Origin: Ovoidimarina sp963698645
GTDB taxonomy: Bacteria > Pseudomonadota > Alphaproteobacteria > Rhodobacterales > Rhodobacteraceae
NCBI GenBank assembly: GCA_963698645.1
Contig: CAVORP010000001.1
Location: forward strand, 558,001 to 622,000
Direction of reading: 5' to 3'
Length of the DNA: 64,000 nucleotides
Made by a program: the position numbers and the translations under genes. The notes beneath the pieces are model-generated. The model saw nothing but the letters and a program-made list of their open reading frames with translations, did no database searches and was not told the origin of the DNA. Positions 1 through 8,858 of the stretch are shown here, one piece after another. How positions within the stretch are numbered: position 1 is the stretch's first letter; the number at the start of each line of letters is the position of its first letter.

Positions 1-533
1 TCTCGGATGCGATGGCGCGGCTTGCCGCCGAGGGGCTGGTCCAGATCATTCCGCAGGCGGGCAGTTTTGTCTCGCGCTTCTCGATGGTCGAGATCCGCGA
101 GGCAGCGTTTCTGCGCGAAGCCATCGAACTTGCAGCGATCGAGGAGATCGCGCCGAAGATGACTGAAGAGCAACTTGTCCTGTTGCGTCGGACACTGCGG
201 GTGCAGGCGGCTCTGGTAGAGGATCTCGACCTTCCCGGCTTCTATGCTCAGGACGGCGAGATGCACGGCCTGATCCTGTCCTTCACGGGCTTTCCACGGC
301 TGCGGCAGGTCGCCGACACGGCCTGGGTTCAGGTCAACCGCGCGCGCCAGCTTATCTTGCCCGTGCCCGGCCGGCTGAACGAGACCCTTGACGAACATCG
401 CGCGATCCTTGCCGCGCTCGAAGCGCGCGACCCGGTCGCTGCGCGGGCCGCGATGCGCCATCATCTGCGGCAACTGATGAAGGCGCTGGTGCCGCTGGAA
501 CGCGCGTATCCCGACCTGTTCGACCCTGAATGA
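1..533 (+). CDS. GntR-family transcriptional regulator, FCD type (5' partial)
   Basis: This is the C-terminal part of a FadR/FCD-type GntR regulator; the reading frame is open back to base 3, so the true start lies before the window. The first residues (SDAMARLAAEGLVQ) look like the end of the winged-helix recognition region followed by the wing (QAGSFVSRFS). The rest is an all-helical FCD ligand-binding domain with the spaced histidines H83 (GEMHGLI) and H147-H148 (AMRHHL) that often bind a metal or acid ligand in this family. The stop codon lies just before a sugar isomerase and kinase on the same strand, so it is probably the local regulator of that sugar operon. The effector cannot be told from the sequence. 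Confidence 0.85.
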   Translation, partial: SDAMARLAAEGLVQIIPQAGSFVSRFSMVEIREAAFLREAIELAAIEEIAPKMTEEQLVLLRRTLRVQAALVEDLDLPGFYAQDGEMHGLILSFTGFPRLRQVADTAWVQVNRARQLILPVPGRLNETLDEHRAILAALEARDPVAARAAMRHHLRQLMKALVPLERAYPDLFDPE

Positions 534-556
534 ACCCGCCTTCGGAAGGACCTGAC

Positions 557-1544
557 ATGACGCCCGCCCTGCTGAACCGACCGCGCTATGCCGCGCGCCT
601 GAACGCGTTCAAGGCGGCGCTTTCCGGGGTCGCGAAACCAACCGTCGCCGAGATGATCGGTGCCGCTGGTCGCGTCGGCGGGCTGGATGCCGCCGACCTG
701 AATTACCCCGACCATTTCGCCCATCATTCGCCCGAACAGGTCTCGGAGCTTCTGGGCGAGGCCGGGATGGCGCTGAACGGGCTGGCGATGCGGTATTACA
801 CCGACCCGGGCTTTGCGATCGGGGCCTTCACCAATCCCGACCCGAAGGTGCGGCAGGCAGCCGTGGACGTGACCCGCGCCGGGATCGACACACTTGTCGG
901 CCATGGGCGGGCGACTGATGACGCTCTGGATGGGTCAGGACGGGGTAGATTACGCGTTTCAGGGCGATTATGGGCGGATGTGGGACGACACGATCGCCGC
1001 GTTGCAGGCAGTGGCGGACCACAATTCGGATGTGGACATCGCCATCGAGTACAAGCCGAACGAGCCGCGCGCCTATGCGCTTATGCCGGATGTGGCGACC
1101 ACACTTCTGGCGGTGAAGGAGGCCGGGCGCCCCAATATCGGCGTGACGCTGGATTTCGCGCATGTACTTTATGCCGACGAGATGCCGGCCCATGCGGCCC
1201 ATCTGATCGCGCGCCATTCGCGCCTTTTGGGCGTGCATCTGAACGACGGGTACGGCAAGCGCGACGACGGACTGATGGTGGGCACGGTGCATCCGGTGCA
1301 GACGGTGGAGCTGTTCGTCGAACTCGGCCGGGTCGGCTACGACGGTGTGATCTATTTCGACACCTTCCCCGACCATGGCGGACTTGATCCGGTGGAGGAA
1401 GCGCGCACGAACATCCGTCTGACCGAGCGTTTGCGAGAGGTGGCGGCGGATTTGGCCGGCGATAGGGATCTGGCCGAGGCGATTTCGCGGCAGGATGCGG
1501 CGATGAGCCAGCGGATCGTCGCAGCCGCGCTTTACGGCGCATGA
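557..1544 (+). CDS. Sugar phosphate isomerase/epimerase-like TIM-barrel protein (one frameshift)
   Basis: This encodes a xylose-isomerase-like TIM-barrel protein of about 328 residues once a single-base insertion near 893-897 is removed. The first part (MTPALLNRPRYAARL...) and second part (SAMGGRLMTLWMGQDG...) join smoothly across that point. Motifs typical of the family are the acidic and histidine metal ligands around IEYKPNEP, TLDFAH and GVHLNDGYGK. I chose the ATG at 557 because GGAAGGA lies 6 bases upstream; an earlier ATG at 530 overlaps the GntR stop but lacks a site. The gene ends in an ATGA overlap with the next kinase. The family interconverts sugars or sugar phosphates; the exact substrate is unknown. 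Confidence 0.8.
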
Positions 1545-2416
1545 GCCGGATTCTGGTCATGGGCGCGCTGCACCACGATGTCGTGGTGGATGCCCCCCGC
1601 CTGCCACGGCTGGACGAAACACTGGTGGGCCACGCGGTCGATTATCGGTTCGGCGGCAAGGGCGGCAATCAGGCCGTGGCGGCTGCACGGCTTGGGGCAG
1701 AGGTCGCGATGATCGGGCGGGTCGGGCAGGACGCGGCGGGCGCGGCCATGCTTGCGGAACTGGACCGTGCCGGGGTCGAACGTTCAGGGGTGCAGGAGGT
1801 GGCCGGCGCCTCCGGCATGAGCGTCGCGATCACCGATGCGAGCGGCGGTTACGGCGCGGTGATCGTCTCGGCGGCTAACCTGCTGAACGATGGGAGGGAT
1901 GCATTGCCCGAGAGGTTTGGCATCTGTCTGATGCAGAACGAGGTGCCCGAGGCCGCCAATCTGGCTCTTGCCGCGCGTCTGCCGGGCGACGTGCGCCTGA
2001 TCCTGAACGCGGCCCCCGCGCGACCCATCGACCCGGCCCTGCTCGCACGCTGCGGTCTTCTGGTGGTGAATCGGGTGGAAGCGGCGGATATGGCCCGGAT
2101 GGATGACCCAGCCGATGCATCGTGCGCTCTGGCCCGGCTGGGACCTGCGGCGGTGATCGTCACGCTGGGGGCGGAGGGTCTTCTGCTGTGCGAGGGTGGA
2201 GAGGTAGCCCACTTGCCCGCGCATCTGGTCGAGGTGGTGAGTACCCATGGCGCGGGCGACATGTTTCTGGGCGGGCTGGCGGCGGCGCTGGCGGCGGGCG
2301 AGACAGTGACCCATGCTGCCCGTTTCGGTCAGGCCGCTGCAGCGCTTGCGGTCTCGCGCCCGGTGGCACAGCGGGCCGGGATCGGCGCGGAACTGGTCCG
2401 CCGGTTCATGGGATGA
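1541..2416 (+). CDS. PfkB-family carbohydrate kinase, ribokinase-like
   Basis: A 291-residue PfkB kinase that phosphorylates a sugar using ATP in the cytoplasm. The N-terminal signature GGKGGNQAVAAARLG and the C-terminal anion-hole and catalytic motif THGAGDMFLGGL (catalytic Asp in GAGD) are both clear and are the pattern seen in ribokinase. It starts inside the stop of the preceding isomerase (ATGA, 1541-1544), which indicates translational coupling and a shared pathway, probably isomerisation followed by phosphorylation. It converges with the lactonase gene on the other strand, with only 7 bases between the stops. The substrate could be ribose or another pentose or deoxysugar. Confidence 0.88.
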   Translation: MSRILVMGALHHDVVVDAPRLPRLDETLVGHAVDYRFGGKGGNQAVAAARLGAEVAMIGRVGQDAAGAAMLAELDRAGVERSGVQEVAGASGMSVAITDASGGYGAVIVSAANLLNDGRDALPERFGICLMQNEVPEAANLALAARLPGDVRLILNAAPARPIDPALLARCGLLVVNRVEAADMARMDDPADASCALARLGPAAVIVTLGAEGLLLCEGGEVAHLPAHLVEVVSTHGAGDMFLGGLAAALAAGETVTHAARFGQAAAALAVSRPVAQRAGIGAELVRRFMG

Positions 2417-2423
2417 CAGGCCG

Positions 2424-3269
2424 CTAAAGGACCAGCCCGTAGAAGTCGACCGCCGTCCCGCCAAAGATCCGCGCCTTGGCATGAGTTCCCAGATGGTCGG
2501 TCAACTGAATCCGCCGCCAGCCGCCAGCCGGAGTATTCGGTGCGCAACCGGCAAACCGGCCAGTCCGACCCCCACATAAGCCGGTCCGGTCCGAACACGG
2601 ACAGGACATGGTCGGAGTAGGGGCGCAAGCGGTCGACCGTCCATGCCTCGATATCTTCGGTTACCAGCGCAGAATACTTGCAGACCGTTCCCGCACGGTC
2701 CGCCAGCCGCGCCATGCCATCGGCCCAGAGCCGGAAATGATCCTCTGATTGCTCGGCGATCTGCGGCTTCATGCAGTGATCGATGACCACCTTCATCTCC
2801 GGGTACCGGCTTGAGAAGCGTGTGGAAATTCGCCAGATGCCGCGGGAAGCCGAGCGCATCGAAGGTGAGCCCCAGATCGCTGATCGCCCGGAACCCCCAT
2901 TGCACATCGTCGCGCAGCATCCAGTCGACATCGGGGATGTCCTGAATCATCGGGCGGACACCCTTGAATTTCGGATGCTTCGCCAGCCGCCGAAGATGGC
3001 GACAGATGCGAGGGCTGCTCGAAGTTCACCCAACCGACGACACCCGCCACCCATGGCGTCGCATCGGCGATGCCCAGCATGTATTCGGTCTCTTCCACCG
3101 TCGCCGCGGCCTGGACCAGAACCGTTGCGTCGATCCCGTGCTCTGCGAGGTGCGGCGCGAGATCGGCGGGGCCATAGGGGCGCGCGAGGATCGGATCGTC
3201 CTTCGGCATCCAGTCGTAATCGCCCCGCGCGGGGTTCCAGAAATGCTGATGCGCGTCGATCTGAACCAT
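2424..3269 (-). CDS. Amidohydrolase-2 family sugar lactonase (three frameshifts)
   Basis: An amidohydrolase of the L-fuconolactonase / L-rhamnonolactonase group, about 280 residues after removing three single-base insertions near 3002, 2809 and 2514. The start MVQIDAHQHFWNP carries the metal-binding HxH, KVVIDHC supplies a third histidine and MWGSDWPV carries the catalytic aspartate. These enzymes open sugar lactones to aldonic acids. It lies 5 bases downstream of an aldose dehydrogenase-like aldo/keto reductase on the same strand, which would make such a lactone. The three breaks in 846 bases would abolish the protein if real. The span is three bases longer than a clean frame, matching three insertions. 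Confidence 0.82.
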
Positions 3270-3274
3270 GCGTG

Positions 3275-4303
3275 CTATCCTGTTGGCGCGTCGGGGCGCA
3301 AAAGGCCCTCGGCCTTGAGATCGGCCCAGAGGGCGGGCGGTATCCGCGCCCGTGATGCCGCGAGGTTCGAGGCCATCTCGGCCGCCCCCTGTCCGCCGGG
3401 GATAACCGAGACGACCGCCGGATGGAGGAGCGGAAACTGGAACGCCGCGTCCAGAAGGCGCGTTCCGTGGCGGTCGCAGACGGCTTGGATCCGGGCGACC
3501 CGGTCGAGGATCTCCGGCGGCGCGGGATCGTAGTTGTAGAAGGCGCCGGGTTTCGGGCCTGTGGCGAGGATGCCCGAGTTGTAAGGCCCGCCGATGACGA
3601 TCCCGATGCCGCGCGCCGCGCACAGCGGCAGCATCGTCTCGAGCGCCTCCTGCTCCAGCAGCGTGTAGCGGCCGGCCAGCAGGAAAAGATCGAAATCGCC
3701 CCGTTCCGCCAGCCACTGGCAGGATTGCCATTCGTTGACGCCGGCACCGAAGGCCCGGATCACGCCCTGATCGCGCAGCTCCATCAGCGCCTTGTATCCG
3801 CCCGCCATCAACTCGTTCAGCTTTGGCTCCAGCGCCTCCCAAGAGCCGTGGTTGAAGATGTCGAGATCATGGGCATAGAGGATATCGACCCGGTCGATGC
3901 CCAGCCGCTCCAGCGAGAATTCGAGCGACCGCATCACCCCGTCATAGGTGTAGTCATAGATCTCGTTCCGCGCGGGCACGTCGAACCATTTGCCGAAGCC
4001 GTCGCGCCTGTCGGGTGTGGTGACCTTCAGAAGCCGCCCGATCTTGGTGGACAGGACATAGTCGTCACGTGGCTTGCCGCGCAGGAAATGGTTGAGCCGG
4101 GTTTCGGACAGGCCAAGCCCGTAAAGCGGCGCGGTATCGTAGTAGCGCACCCCCGCATCCCAGGCGCCCTGCAGCACCGCCTGCGCGTCGTCTTCGGAAA
4201 TCGCGCGATAGAGATTGCCGAGGGGGGCGGTGCCGAACCCCAGTTCGGTAAAGGTCAGACCGCCGTTTCCGATCCGGTCCCAATGGCGTGTCGGCAATGT
4301 CAT
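3275..4303 (-). CDS. Aldo/keto reductase, aldose (L-fucose-type) dehydrogenase-like
   Basis: A 342-residue aldo/keto reductase with the family tetrad: Asp and Tyr in YYDTAPLYGLG, Lys in LSTKIGR and His in LYAHDLD. The long form with this N-terminus (GNGGLTFTELGFG) resembles D-threo-aldose 1-dehydrogenase, L-fucose dehydrogenase and pyridoxal 4-dehydrogenase. Its product, an aldonolactone, would be the substrate of the lactonase immediately downstream. The reading frame is intact. The gene is divergent from the BtpA-like gene, so the 97-base gap holds both promoters. The name of the sugar is inferred from family and context only. Confidence 0.82.
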   Translation of the reverse strand: MTLPTRHWDRIGNGGLTFTELGFGTAPLGNLYRAISEDDAQAVLQGAWDAGVRYYDTAPLYGLGLSETRLNHFLRGKPRDDYVLSTKIGRLLKVTTPDRRDGFGKWFDVPARNEIYDYTYDGVMRSLEFSLERLGIDRVDILYAHDLDIFNHGSWEALEPKLNELMAGGYKALMELRDQGVIRAFGAGVNEWQSCQWLAERGDFDLFLLAGRYTLLEQEALETMLPLCAARGIGIVIGGPYNSGILATGPKPGAFYNYDPAPPEILDRVARIQAVCDRHGTRLLDAAFQFPLLHPAVVSVIPGGQGAAEMASNLAASRARIPPALWADLKAEGLLRPDAPTG

Positions 4304-4400
4304 GGCAGCCCTCCCTCGTCCACTGACATGCTAGAATGATTCACCTAGTCGGCCAAGGTCTTCCCGGCTAGTCTTTGGTCGGGGCCACGTTCGGGGAGGC
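4304..4400. promoter_or_regulatory. Divergent promoter region with CTAGTC direct repeats
   Basis: This gap separates the divergent aldo/keto reductase and BtpA-like genes. CTAGTC occurs twice (4345-4350 and 4368-4373), 23 bases apart, and each copy is followed by a related segment (GGCCAAGGTC and TTTGGTCGGG). This could be a regulator site for the whole sugar cluster, but the repeats are short and unconfirmed. Confidence 0.3.
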
Positions 4401-5207
4401 ATGATGGAACGGTTCGAAAGGATCTTTGGCACGGCAAAGCCGGTGATCGGCATGGTCCATCTGGGCGCCTTGCCCGGCGCACCGCTTTATGATGCCGATG
4501 CGGGGCTGACCGGACTGGTCGACGCGGCGCGGAAGGATTTGAAGGCGTTACAGGGGGCCGGGTTCGACGCGGTGATGTTCGGAAACGAAAACGACCGACC
4601 CTATGAATTCGACGTGGACCGCGCCTCCACCGCGACCATGGCCTATGTCATCGGACGTCTGCGCGACGAGATCACGGTACCTTTCGGTGTGAACGTGCTG
4701 TGGGACCCCGAAAGCAGCATCGCGCTGGCCGCCGCGACCGGCGCCGCCTTTGTCCGCGAGATCTTCACCGGGACCTATGCCAGCGATATGGGTCCCTGGA
4801 CGCCTGATGCAGGCCGGGCCGTGCGCTATCGCAATCGGCTTGGCGCCAGCGATGTTGCCCTGTTCTACAACGTCTCGGCCGAGTTCGCCCATTCGCTGGA
4901 TGCCCGCCCCCTGCCCGACCGGGCCCGGTCGGCGGTGTTTTCCTCGATCCCCGATGCCGTGTTGGTTTCCGGTCAGATCACCGGAGAGGCAGCGGCATTG
5001 TCGGATCTCGAGGCGGTGAAGGCGGTCTTGCCGGACACGCCGGTCATGGCAAATACGGGCGTCAAACACGAGACGGTGGCCGATGTGCTGCGCATCGCCG
5101 ATGGCTGTGTCGTGGGGTCCTCGCTCAAGGTCGACGGCAATACCTGGAACCCTGTGGACCCGGACCGCGCAAGCGATTTCATGGCCCGCGCACGGGCGGC
5201 ACGATGA
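4401..5207 (+). CDS. BtpA/SgcQ family protein
   Basis: A 268-residue BtpA-family protein with a TIM-barrel-like sequence. Recognisable segments are KPVIGMVHLGALPG at the N-terminus, VMFGNENDRPYE, PFGVNVLWD and the C-terminal VVGSSLKVDG, which resembles a phosphate-binding end of a (beta/alpha)8 barrel. BtpA was named from a cyanobacterial photosystem I biogenesis factor, while SgcQ sits in an enterobacterial sugar PTS cluster; the biochemical role of the family is not established. Here it is followed by an M42-like protein with an ATGA overlap (5204-5207) and then an FGGY kinase, so a role in sugar catabolism is far more likely than one in photosynthesis. Confidence 0.85.
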   Translation: MMERFERIFGTAKPVIGMVHLGALPGAPLYDADAGLTGLVDAARKDLKALQGAGFDAVMFGNENDRPYEFDVDRASTATMAYVIGRLRDEITVPFGVNVLWDPESSIALAAATGAAFVREIFTGTYASDMGPWTPDAGRAVRYRNRLGASDVALFYNVSAEFAHSLDARPLPDRARSAVFSSIPDAVLVSGQITGEAAALSDLEAVKAVLPDTPVMANTGVKHETVADVLRIADGCVVGSSLKVDGNTWNPVDPDRASDFMARARAAR

Positions 5208-6298
5208 CGATGCGGGGCCGGTTGCGCGAGATCACGCAGGAACTGATGCGCCTGCCGGGCCTGTCAGGCCACGAAGACCGGGTCCGAAGGGCCATCGCGG
5301 CGCATCTCGCGTCCGCCGGGCTGGAGACGCAATCGGACGTTCTGGGCAATCTCTGGACAACACTGCAGGGCGAAGGCCCCTCGGTCATGGTCTTTGCCCA
5401 TATGGACCAGTTGGGCTTCGTGATCCGCAAGATCGAGGAGGACGGACTGATCCGGATGGAACGGCTAGGCGGGGTGCCGGAACGGGCGCTGGCCGCGCAA
5501 CCCGTACTCATCTGCGTGGGAGAAGGACGCGACGTGCCGGGGATCATCACCAACAAGAGCCACCACGCCACCCAACCCGACGAGAAATACCGGGTGCTGC
5601 CCTATGCCGAACTGTTCGTCGATGCGGGCTTTGCCAGTCGGGCCGAGGCCGAGGCGGCGGGCCTACGGATCGGAACCCCGGTGGTATATCGGCCGGACGC
5701 GCATATGCTGGGGGCGAACCGGATCGCCGGGACTTCGGTCGATGACCGGGCCGGATGCGCCGCGCTGATCCTTCTGGCCGAGGCCGTGGCGGCGCTGGAA
5801 GCGCGCCCCACCCTGCATATCTGTTTCACCGTGCAGGAAGAGTTCAACCTGCGCGGCGCACAGGTTCTGGCGCAGCGCCTTCGGCCCGATATCGCGTTTC
5901 AGATCGACCTGATGCTGGCCACTGACACGCCTGATATGGCGCATCGGGGCCAGATGGTTCTGGGCGGCGGGCCGGGGATGAGCCTCTATTCATTCCACGG
6001 GCGCGGGACACTGAACGGGGTGATCCCCCACCCTGCCCTTGTAGCGCTGATGGAGGGCACGGCCACCGAACACGGCATCGCCCTGCAGCGCAGTGCGCAG
6101 ACCGGGATCCTGACCGACCTGTCCTATGTCCAGCTTGTGGGCCACGGCGTTGCCGCGCTCGATCTGGGCTTTCCGATGCGCTATTCCCATTCGGCCCAGG
6201 AAGTCTGTGATCTGGCCGATCTCGAGGGGCTGGTGCAGCTTCTGACCGCTGCGATCGGGCGTATCGGACCGGGGTTTTCGCTGGAGCGGGACGGATGA
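5204..6298 (+). CDS. M42 family metallopeptidase, SgcX/FrvX-like
   Basis: A 364-residue M42 family protein, a cocatalytic two-metal aminopeptidase fold. Visible ligand motifs are FAHMDQLG (His, Asp), TSVDDRAGC (bridging Asp), QEEFNLRGA (catalytic Glu and ligand Glu), MLATDTPD (Asp) and RYSHS (His), so the active site appears complete. Relatives within sugar clusters (SgcX, FrvX) have no proven peptide substrate and were once labelled endoglucanases. It overlaps the BtpA gene upstream by 4 bases and the FGGY kinase downstream by 4 bases (6295-6298), giving a tightly coupled three-gene unit. Confidence 0.85.
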   Translation: MTMRGRLREITQELMRLPGLSGHEDRVRRAIAAHLASAGLETQSDVLGNLWTTLQGEGPSVMVFAHMDQLGFVIRKIEEDGLIRMERLGGVPERALAAQPVLICVGEGRDVPGIITNKSHHATQPDEKYRVLPYAELFVDAGFASRAEAEAAGLRIGTPVVYRPDAHMLGANRIAGTSVDDRAGCAALILLAEAVAALEARPTLHICFTVQEEFNLRGAQVLAQRLRPDIAFQIDLMLATDTPDMAHRGQMVLGGGPGMSLYSFHGRGTLNGVIPHPALVALMEGTATEHGIALQRSAQTGILTDLSYVQLVGHGVAALDLGFPMRYSHSAQEVCDLADLEGLVQLLTAAIGRIGPGFSLERDG

Positions 6299-7786
6299 AA
6301 TACACACTCGGCGTCGATATCGGCACCTATCAGAGCAAGGGTGTTCTGGTCGACGGCTCGGGAGGGATCGTGTCGCAGGCGGTGCGCGACCACAAGATGA
6401 TCATCCCCCGCCCGGGCTGGGCCGAACATCGTCCCGAAGAGGACTGGTGGGGCGATTTCGTGCATGTCACGCGCGAGATTTCTGGCGGCTTCCGGCGTGG
6501 ACCCCACCGATGTCGCCGCGGTGGCCTGTTCCGCTATCGGGCCCTGCATGTTGCCGGTCGATGCGACCGGAGCGCCACTGATGAACGGCATCCTTTATGG
6601 CGTCGATACCCGCGCGGCGCAGGAGATCGAGGACCTGACCCGCGATCTGGGCGCCGAGGCGATACTGGAGCGCTTCGGCAATGCGCTGACCTCGCAATCG
6701 GTGGGTCCGAAGGTCCTGTGGTTCAGACGGAATCACCCCGACCTCTGGGCCAAGACCGCCAGGATCCTGACCTCCACCAGTTTCCTCGTGCAGCGGCTGA
6801 CCGGAGAATACGTGATCGACCACTACACGGCGGGCAGTTTCGCCCCGCTCTATGACGTCGAGACGCAGGGCTGGGCACCGGACATGGGGGAGGCCATCTG
6901 TCCGGCGGAGATGCTGCCGCGCCTGATGTGGTCGTCCGAGATTGCGGGAGAGGTCACACCCGAGGCCGCGCGCCAGACCGGGCTTGCCGCGGGTACGCCG
7001 GTGACTTGTGGCACGATCGACGCCGCCGCCGAGGCCGTAAGCGTGGGGGTGCGCCACGCGGGCGACATGATGATGATGTACGGCTCGAGCATGTTCTTCA
7101 TCCAGGTGACCGAGAGCCGGATCAGGGACGCGCGGCTGGACTATGCGCCTTGGCTGTCTCCGGGCACCCATGCGGCGATGGCGGGTATGGTCACGGGCGG
7201 CACGGTCACGCACTGGTTCCGCGATCAGTTCGCCCGCGAGCTGGACAAGGACAGCGCCTTTCCGGTTCTGGCGGAGGAGGCACAAGCCTCGCCGCCCGGG
7301 GCGCGCGGCCTTCTGATGCTGCCCTATTTCTCGGGAGAGCGGACGCCGATCCACGATCCCAAGGCAAAGGGCGCCTTCTTCGGGCTGAACGTCACCCACA
7401 GTCGCGGCGATATGTTCCGCGCCCTGTGCGAAGGGATCGCCTGTGGAACCGCCCATGTTACCGAGACATTTGCCGATGCAGGCGCCGCACCCGCGCGCAT
7501 TCTTGCCGTGGGCGGCGGAACGAAGAACGCCGTCTGGCTTCAGGCCACCTCGGATATCAGCGGCATTCGGCAGGTCGTCTGCGAAAAGATCATCGGGGCC
7601 TCCTATGGCGATGCCTTCATGGCGGCCTGCACCATGGGCATGGCCCAGCCCGCGGATATCGAGCAGTGGAACCCTGCAGAGCGCGAGGTGGAGCCGGTGG
7701 GAACGGCGGAATATGCGACGCAATTCGAGCTGTTCAAGCGGCTGTACCTTCAGACCCGGGACATCGCCCACGCGCTGCACAGCTAA
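6295..7786 (+). CDS. FGGY-family carbohydrate kinase (one frameshift)
   Basis: A xylulokinase-like FGGY kinase of about 496 residues after removal of one inserted T near 6481 in a TTT run (TREI joins to LAASGVD). The N-terminal phosphate loop GVDIGTYQSKGVLV, the central YGVDTRAAQEI, TSTSFLVQRLTG, and the C-terminal LMLPYFSGERTPI and AVGGGTKNAVWLQ motifs define the family. It would phosphorylate a sugar or polyol with ATP. It follows the BtpA and M42 genes with a 4-base overlap and appears to close the operon. The substrate cannot be assigned. Confidence 0.85.
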
Positions 7787-7787
7787 G

Positions 7788-8012
7788 CTATTTCGGCGGC
7801 ACGTCGTCCACGCCCATGCCGCCCCAAGGGTGACAGCGGAGGATCCGGCGAAACGCCAGCCAGCCGCCCTTGATCCCGCCATGCACCTTGAGCGCTTCGA
7901 GCGCATAAGCCGAACAGGTGGGATCGTAGCGGCAGTTGAAGCCGACCCATGGGCTGAACACCGCGCGATAGGCGCGGACTGGAAGGGAGAGGAGCCATGC
8001 CAGCGGCGTCAT
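7788..8012 (-). CDS. yidD: Membrane protein insertion efficiency factor YidD
   Basis: A 74-residue YidD protein with the conserved core PVRAYRAVFSP, NCRYDPTCSAYALEAL and GGWLAFRRILRCHPWG, including the conserved cysteines. It is a small membrane-associated factor that helps YidC insert proteins. Its start overlaps the stop of rnpA (ATGA at 8009-8012). Unlike many genomes, yidC does not follow; the next gene downstream is the convergent FGGY kinase, ending only 1 base away. Confidence 0.93.
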   Translation of the reverse strand: MTPLAWLLSLPVRAYRAVFSPWVGFNCRYDPTCSAYALEALKVHGGIKGGWLAFRRILRCHPWGGMGVDDVPPK

Positions 8013-8437
8013 GGCTTTACCCCGTTCGGCTTTGCCGCGTGCAGTTTTTCGATGGCTCGGGTCAGGTTTCCGGACAATTGATCGAAGGGGAGGTCAGCCG
8101 TCGCACCGGCCCGGCCGATCAGGACATAGTCCCAGCCCGGTCGCGCCAGGCCCGGCAGGACCGCCCGCGCCGCGGCGCGCAGCCGACGCTTGGCCCGGTT
8201 CCGGGCCACGGCATTGCCGACCTTCTTTGAACAGGTGAAGCCCACATGGACCACGGGGTCGCCATCGCCCCGGTCGCGCGACTGTACCACCAGGCCTGGC
8301 ATGGCCTGCCGCGCGCCACGCGCCGCCGCCAGAAACTGGGGCCGGGTCTTCATGACCTCCAGACGAACGGAAACCGCCGGGAGCGGTTCAGGGTTCCCGG
8401 CCATTCTGCCTGTCCCTGTCGCCCCCGGCGGTGTCAT
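8009..8437 (-). CDS. rnpA: Ribonuclease P protein component
   Basis: The 142-residue protein subunit of RNase P, which processes the 5' end of tRNA precursors together with the M1 RNA. The RNR signature is visible as KKVGNAVARNRAKRRLRAAAR, preceded by VGFTCS. An internal ATG at 8353 (MKTRPQFLAAARG) aligns with the start of the folded domain, but alphaproteobacterial homologues often carry a short disordered extension, so I kept the longer start. It lies 21 bases downstream of rpmH and overlaps yidD, the standard arrangement. Confidence 0.93.
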   Translation of the reverse strand: MTPPGATGTGRMAGNPEPLPAVSVRLEVMKTRPQFLAAARGARQAMPGLVVQSRDRGDGDPVVHVGFTCSKKVGNAVARNRAKRRLRAAARAVLPGLARPGWDYVLIGRAGATADLPFDQLSGNLTRAIEKLHAAKPNGVKP

Positions 8438-8458
8438 GTCCGTGCCCCGTTGCTGGGA

Positions 8459-8593
8459 TCAGGCCGTCAGCTTCTTGCGGCCCTGCGCACGACGCGCATT
8501 GATGATCTTGCGGCCGGCTTTGGTTGCCATGCGCGCACGAAACCCGTGGCGCCGCTTGCGCACAAGGTTCGAAGGCTGAAAGGTGCGTTTCAT
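8459..8593 (-). CDS. rpmH: Large ribosomal subunit protein bL34
   Basis: A 44-residue protein beginning MKRTFQPSNLVRKRRHGFRA and ending RAQGRKKLTA, the exact length and pattern of bL34. It is highly basic and part of the 50S subunit. It heads the rpmH-rnpA-yidD operon on the minus strand. Confidence 0.97.
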   Translation of the reverse strand: MKRTFQPSNLVRKRRHGFRARMATKAGRKIINARRAQGRKKLTA

Positions 8594-8858
8594 CGCGCTA
8601 CTCCGTCGGTCAGGCCCTCATCCCGGCTGGATTCGAGCGATCATTCATAAGAAGCCTGCCGTTTAGAGCCAAGGTCGCAGCAAGTCAACGCATGCCGACG
8701 AGGTTTTGCAACAAAAGCCGCGCCGGACGCGTGCGGAATGTTACAGTGCGCACCTGAAACACCTGAAATCCGGAAACATCCATCACCACGCATCAAGCGG
8801 GCGTGATGAGGGTTCCCGACTGTCGGACTTCGCCACGATCTTGTGACACAACGGAGCC

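Noticed and set aside
6467..7906. A 479-residue antisense open frame over the FGGY kinase
   Set aside because: It has no recognised domain and is the usual high-GC shadow of the kinase on the other strand.
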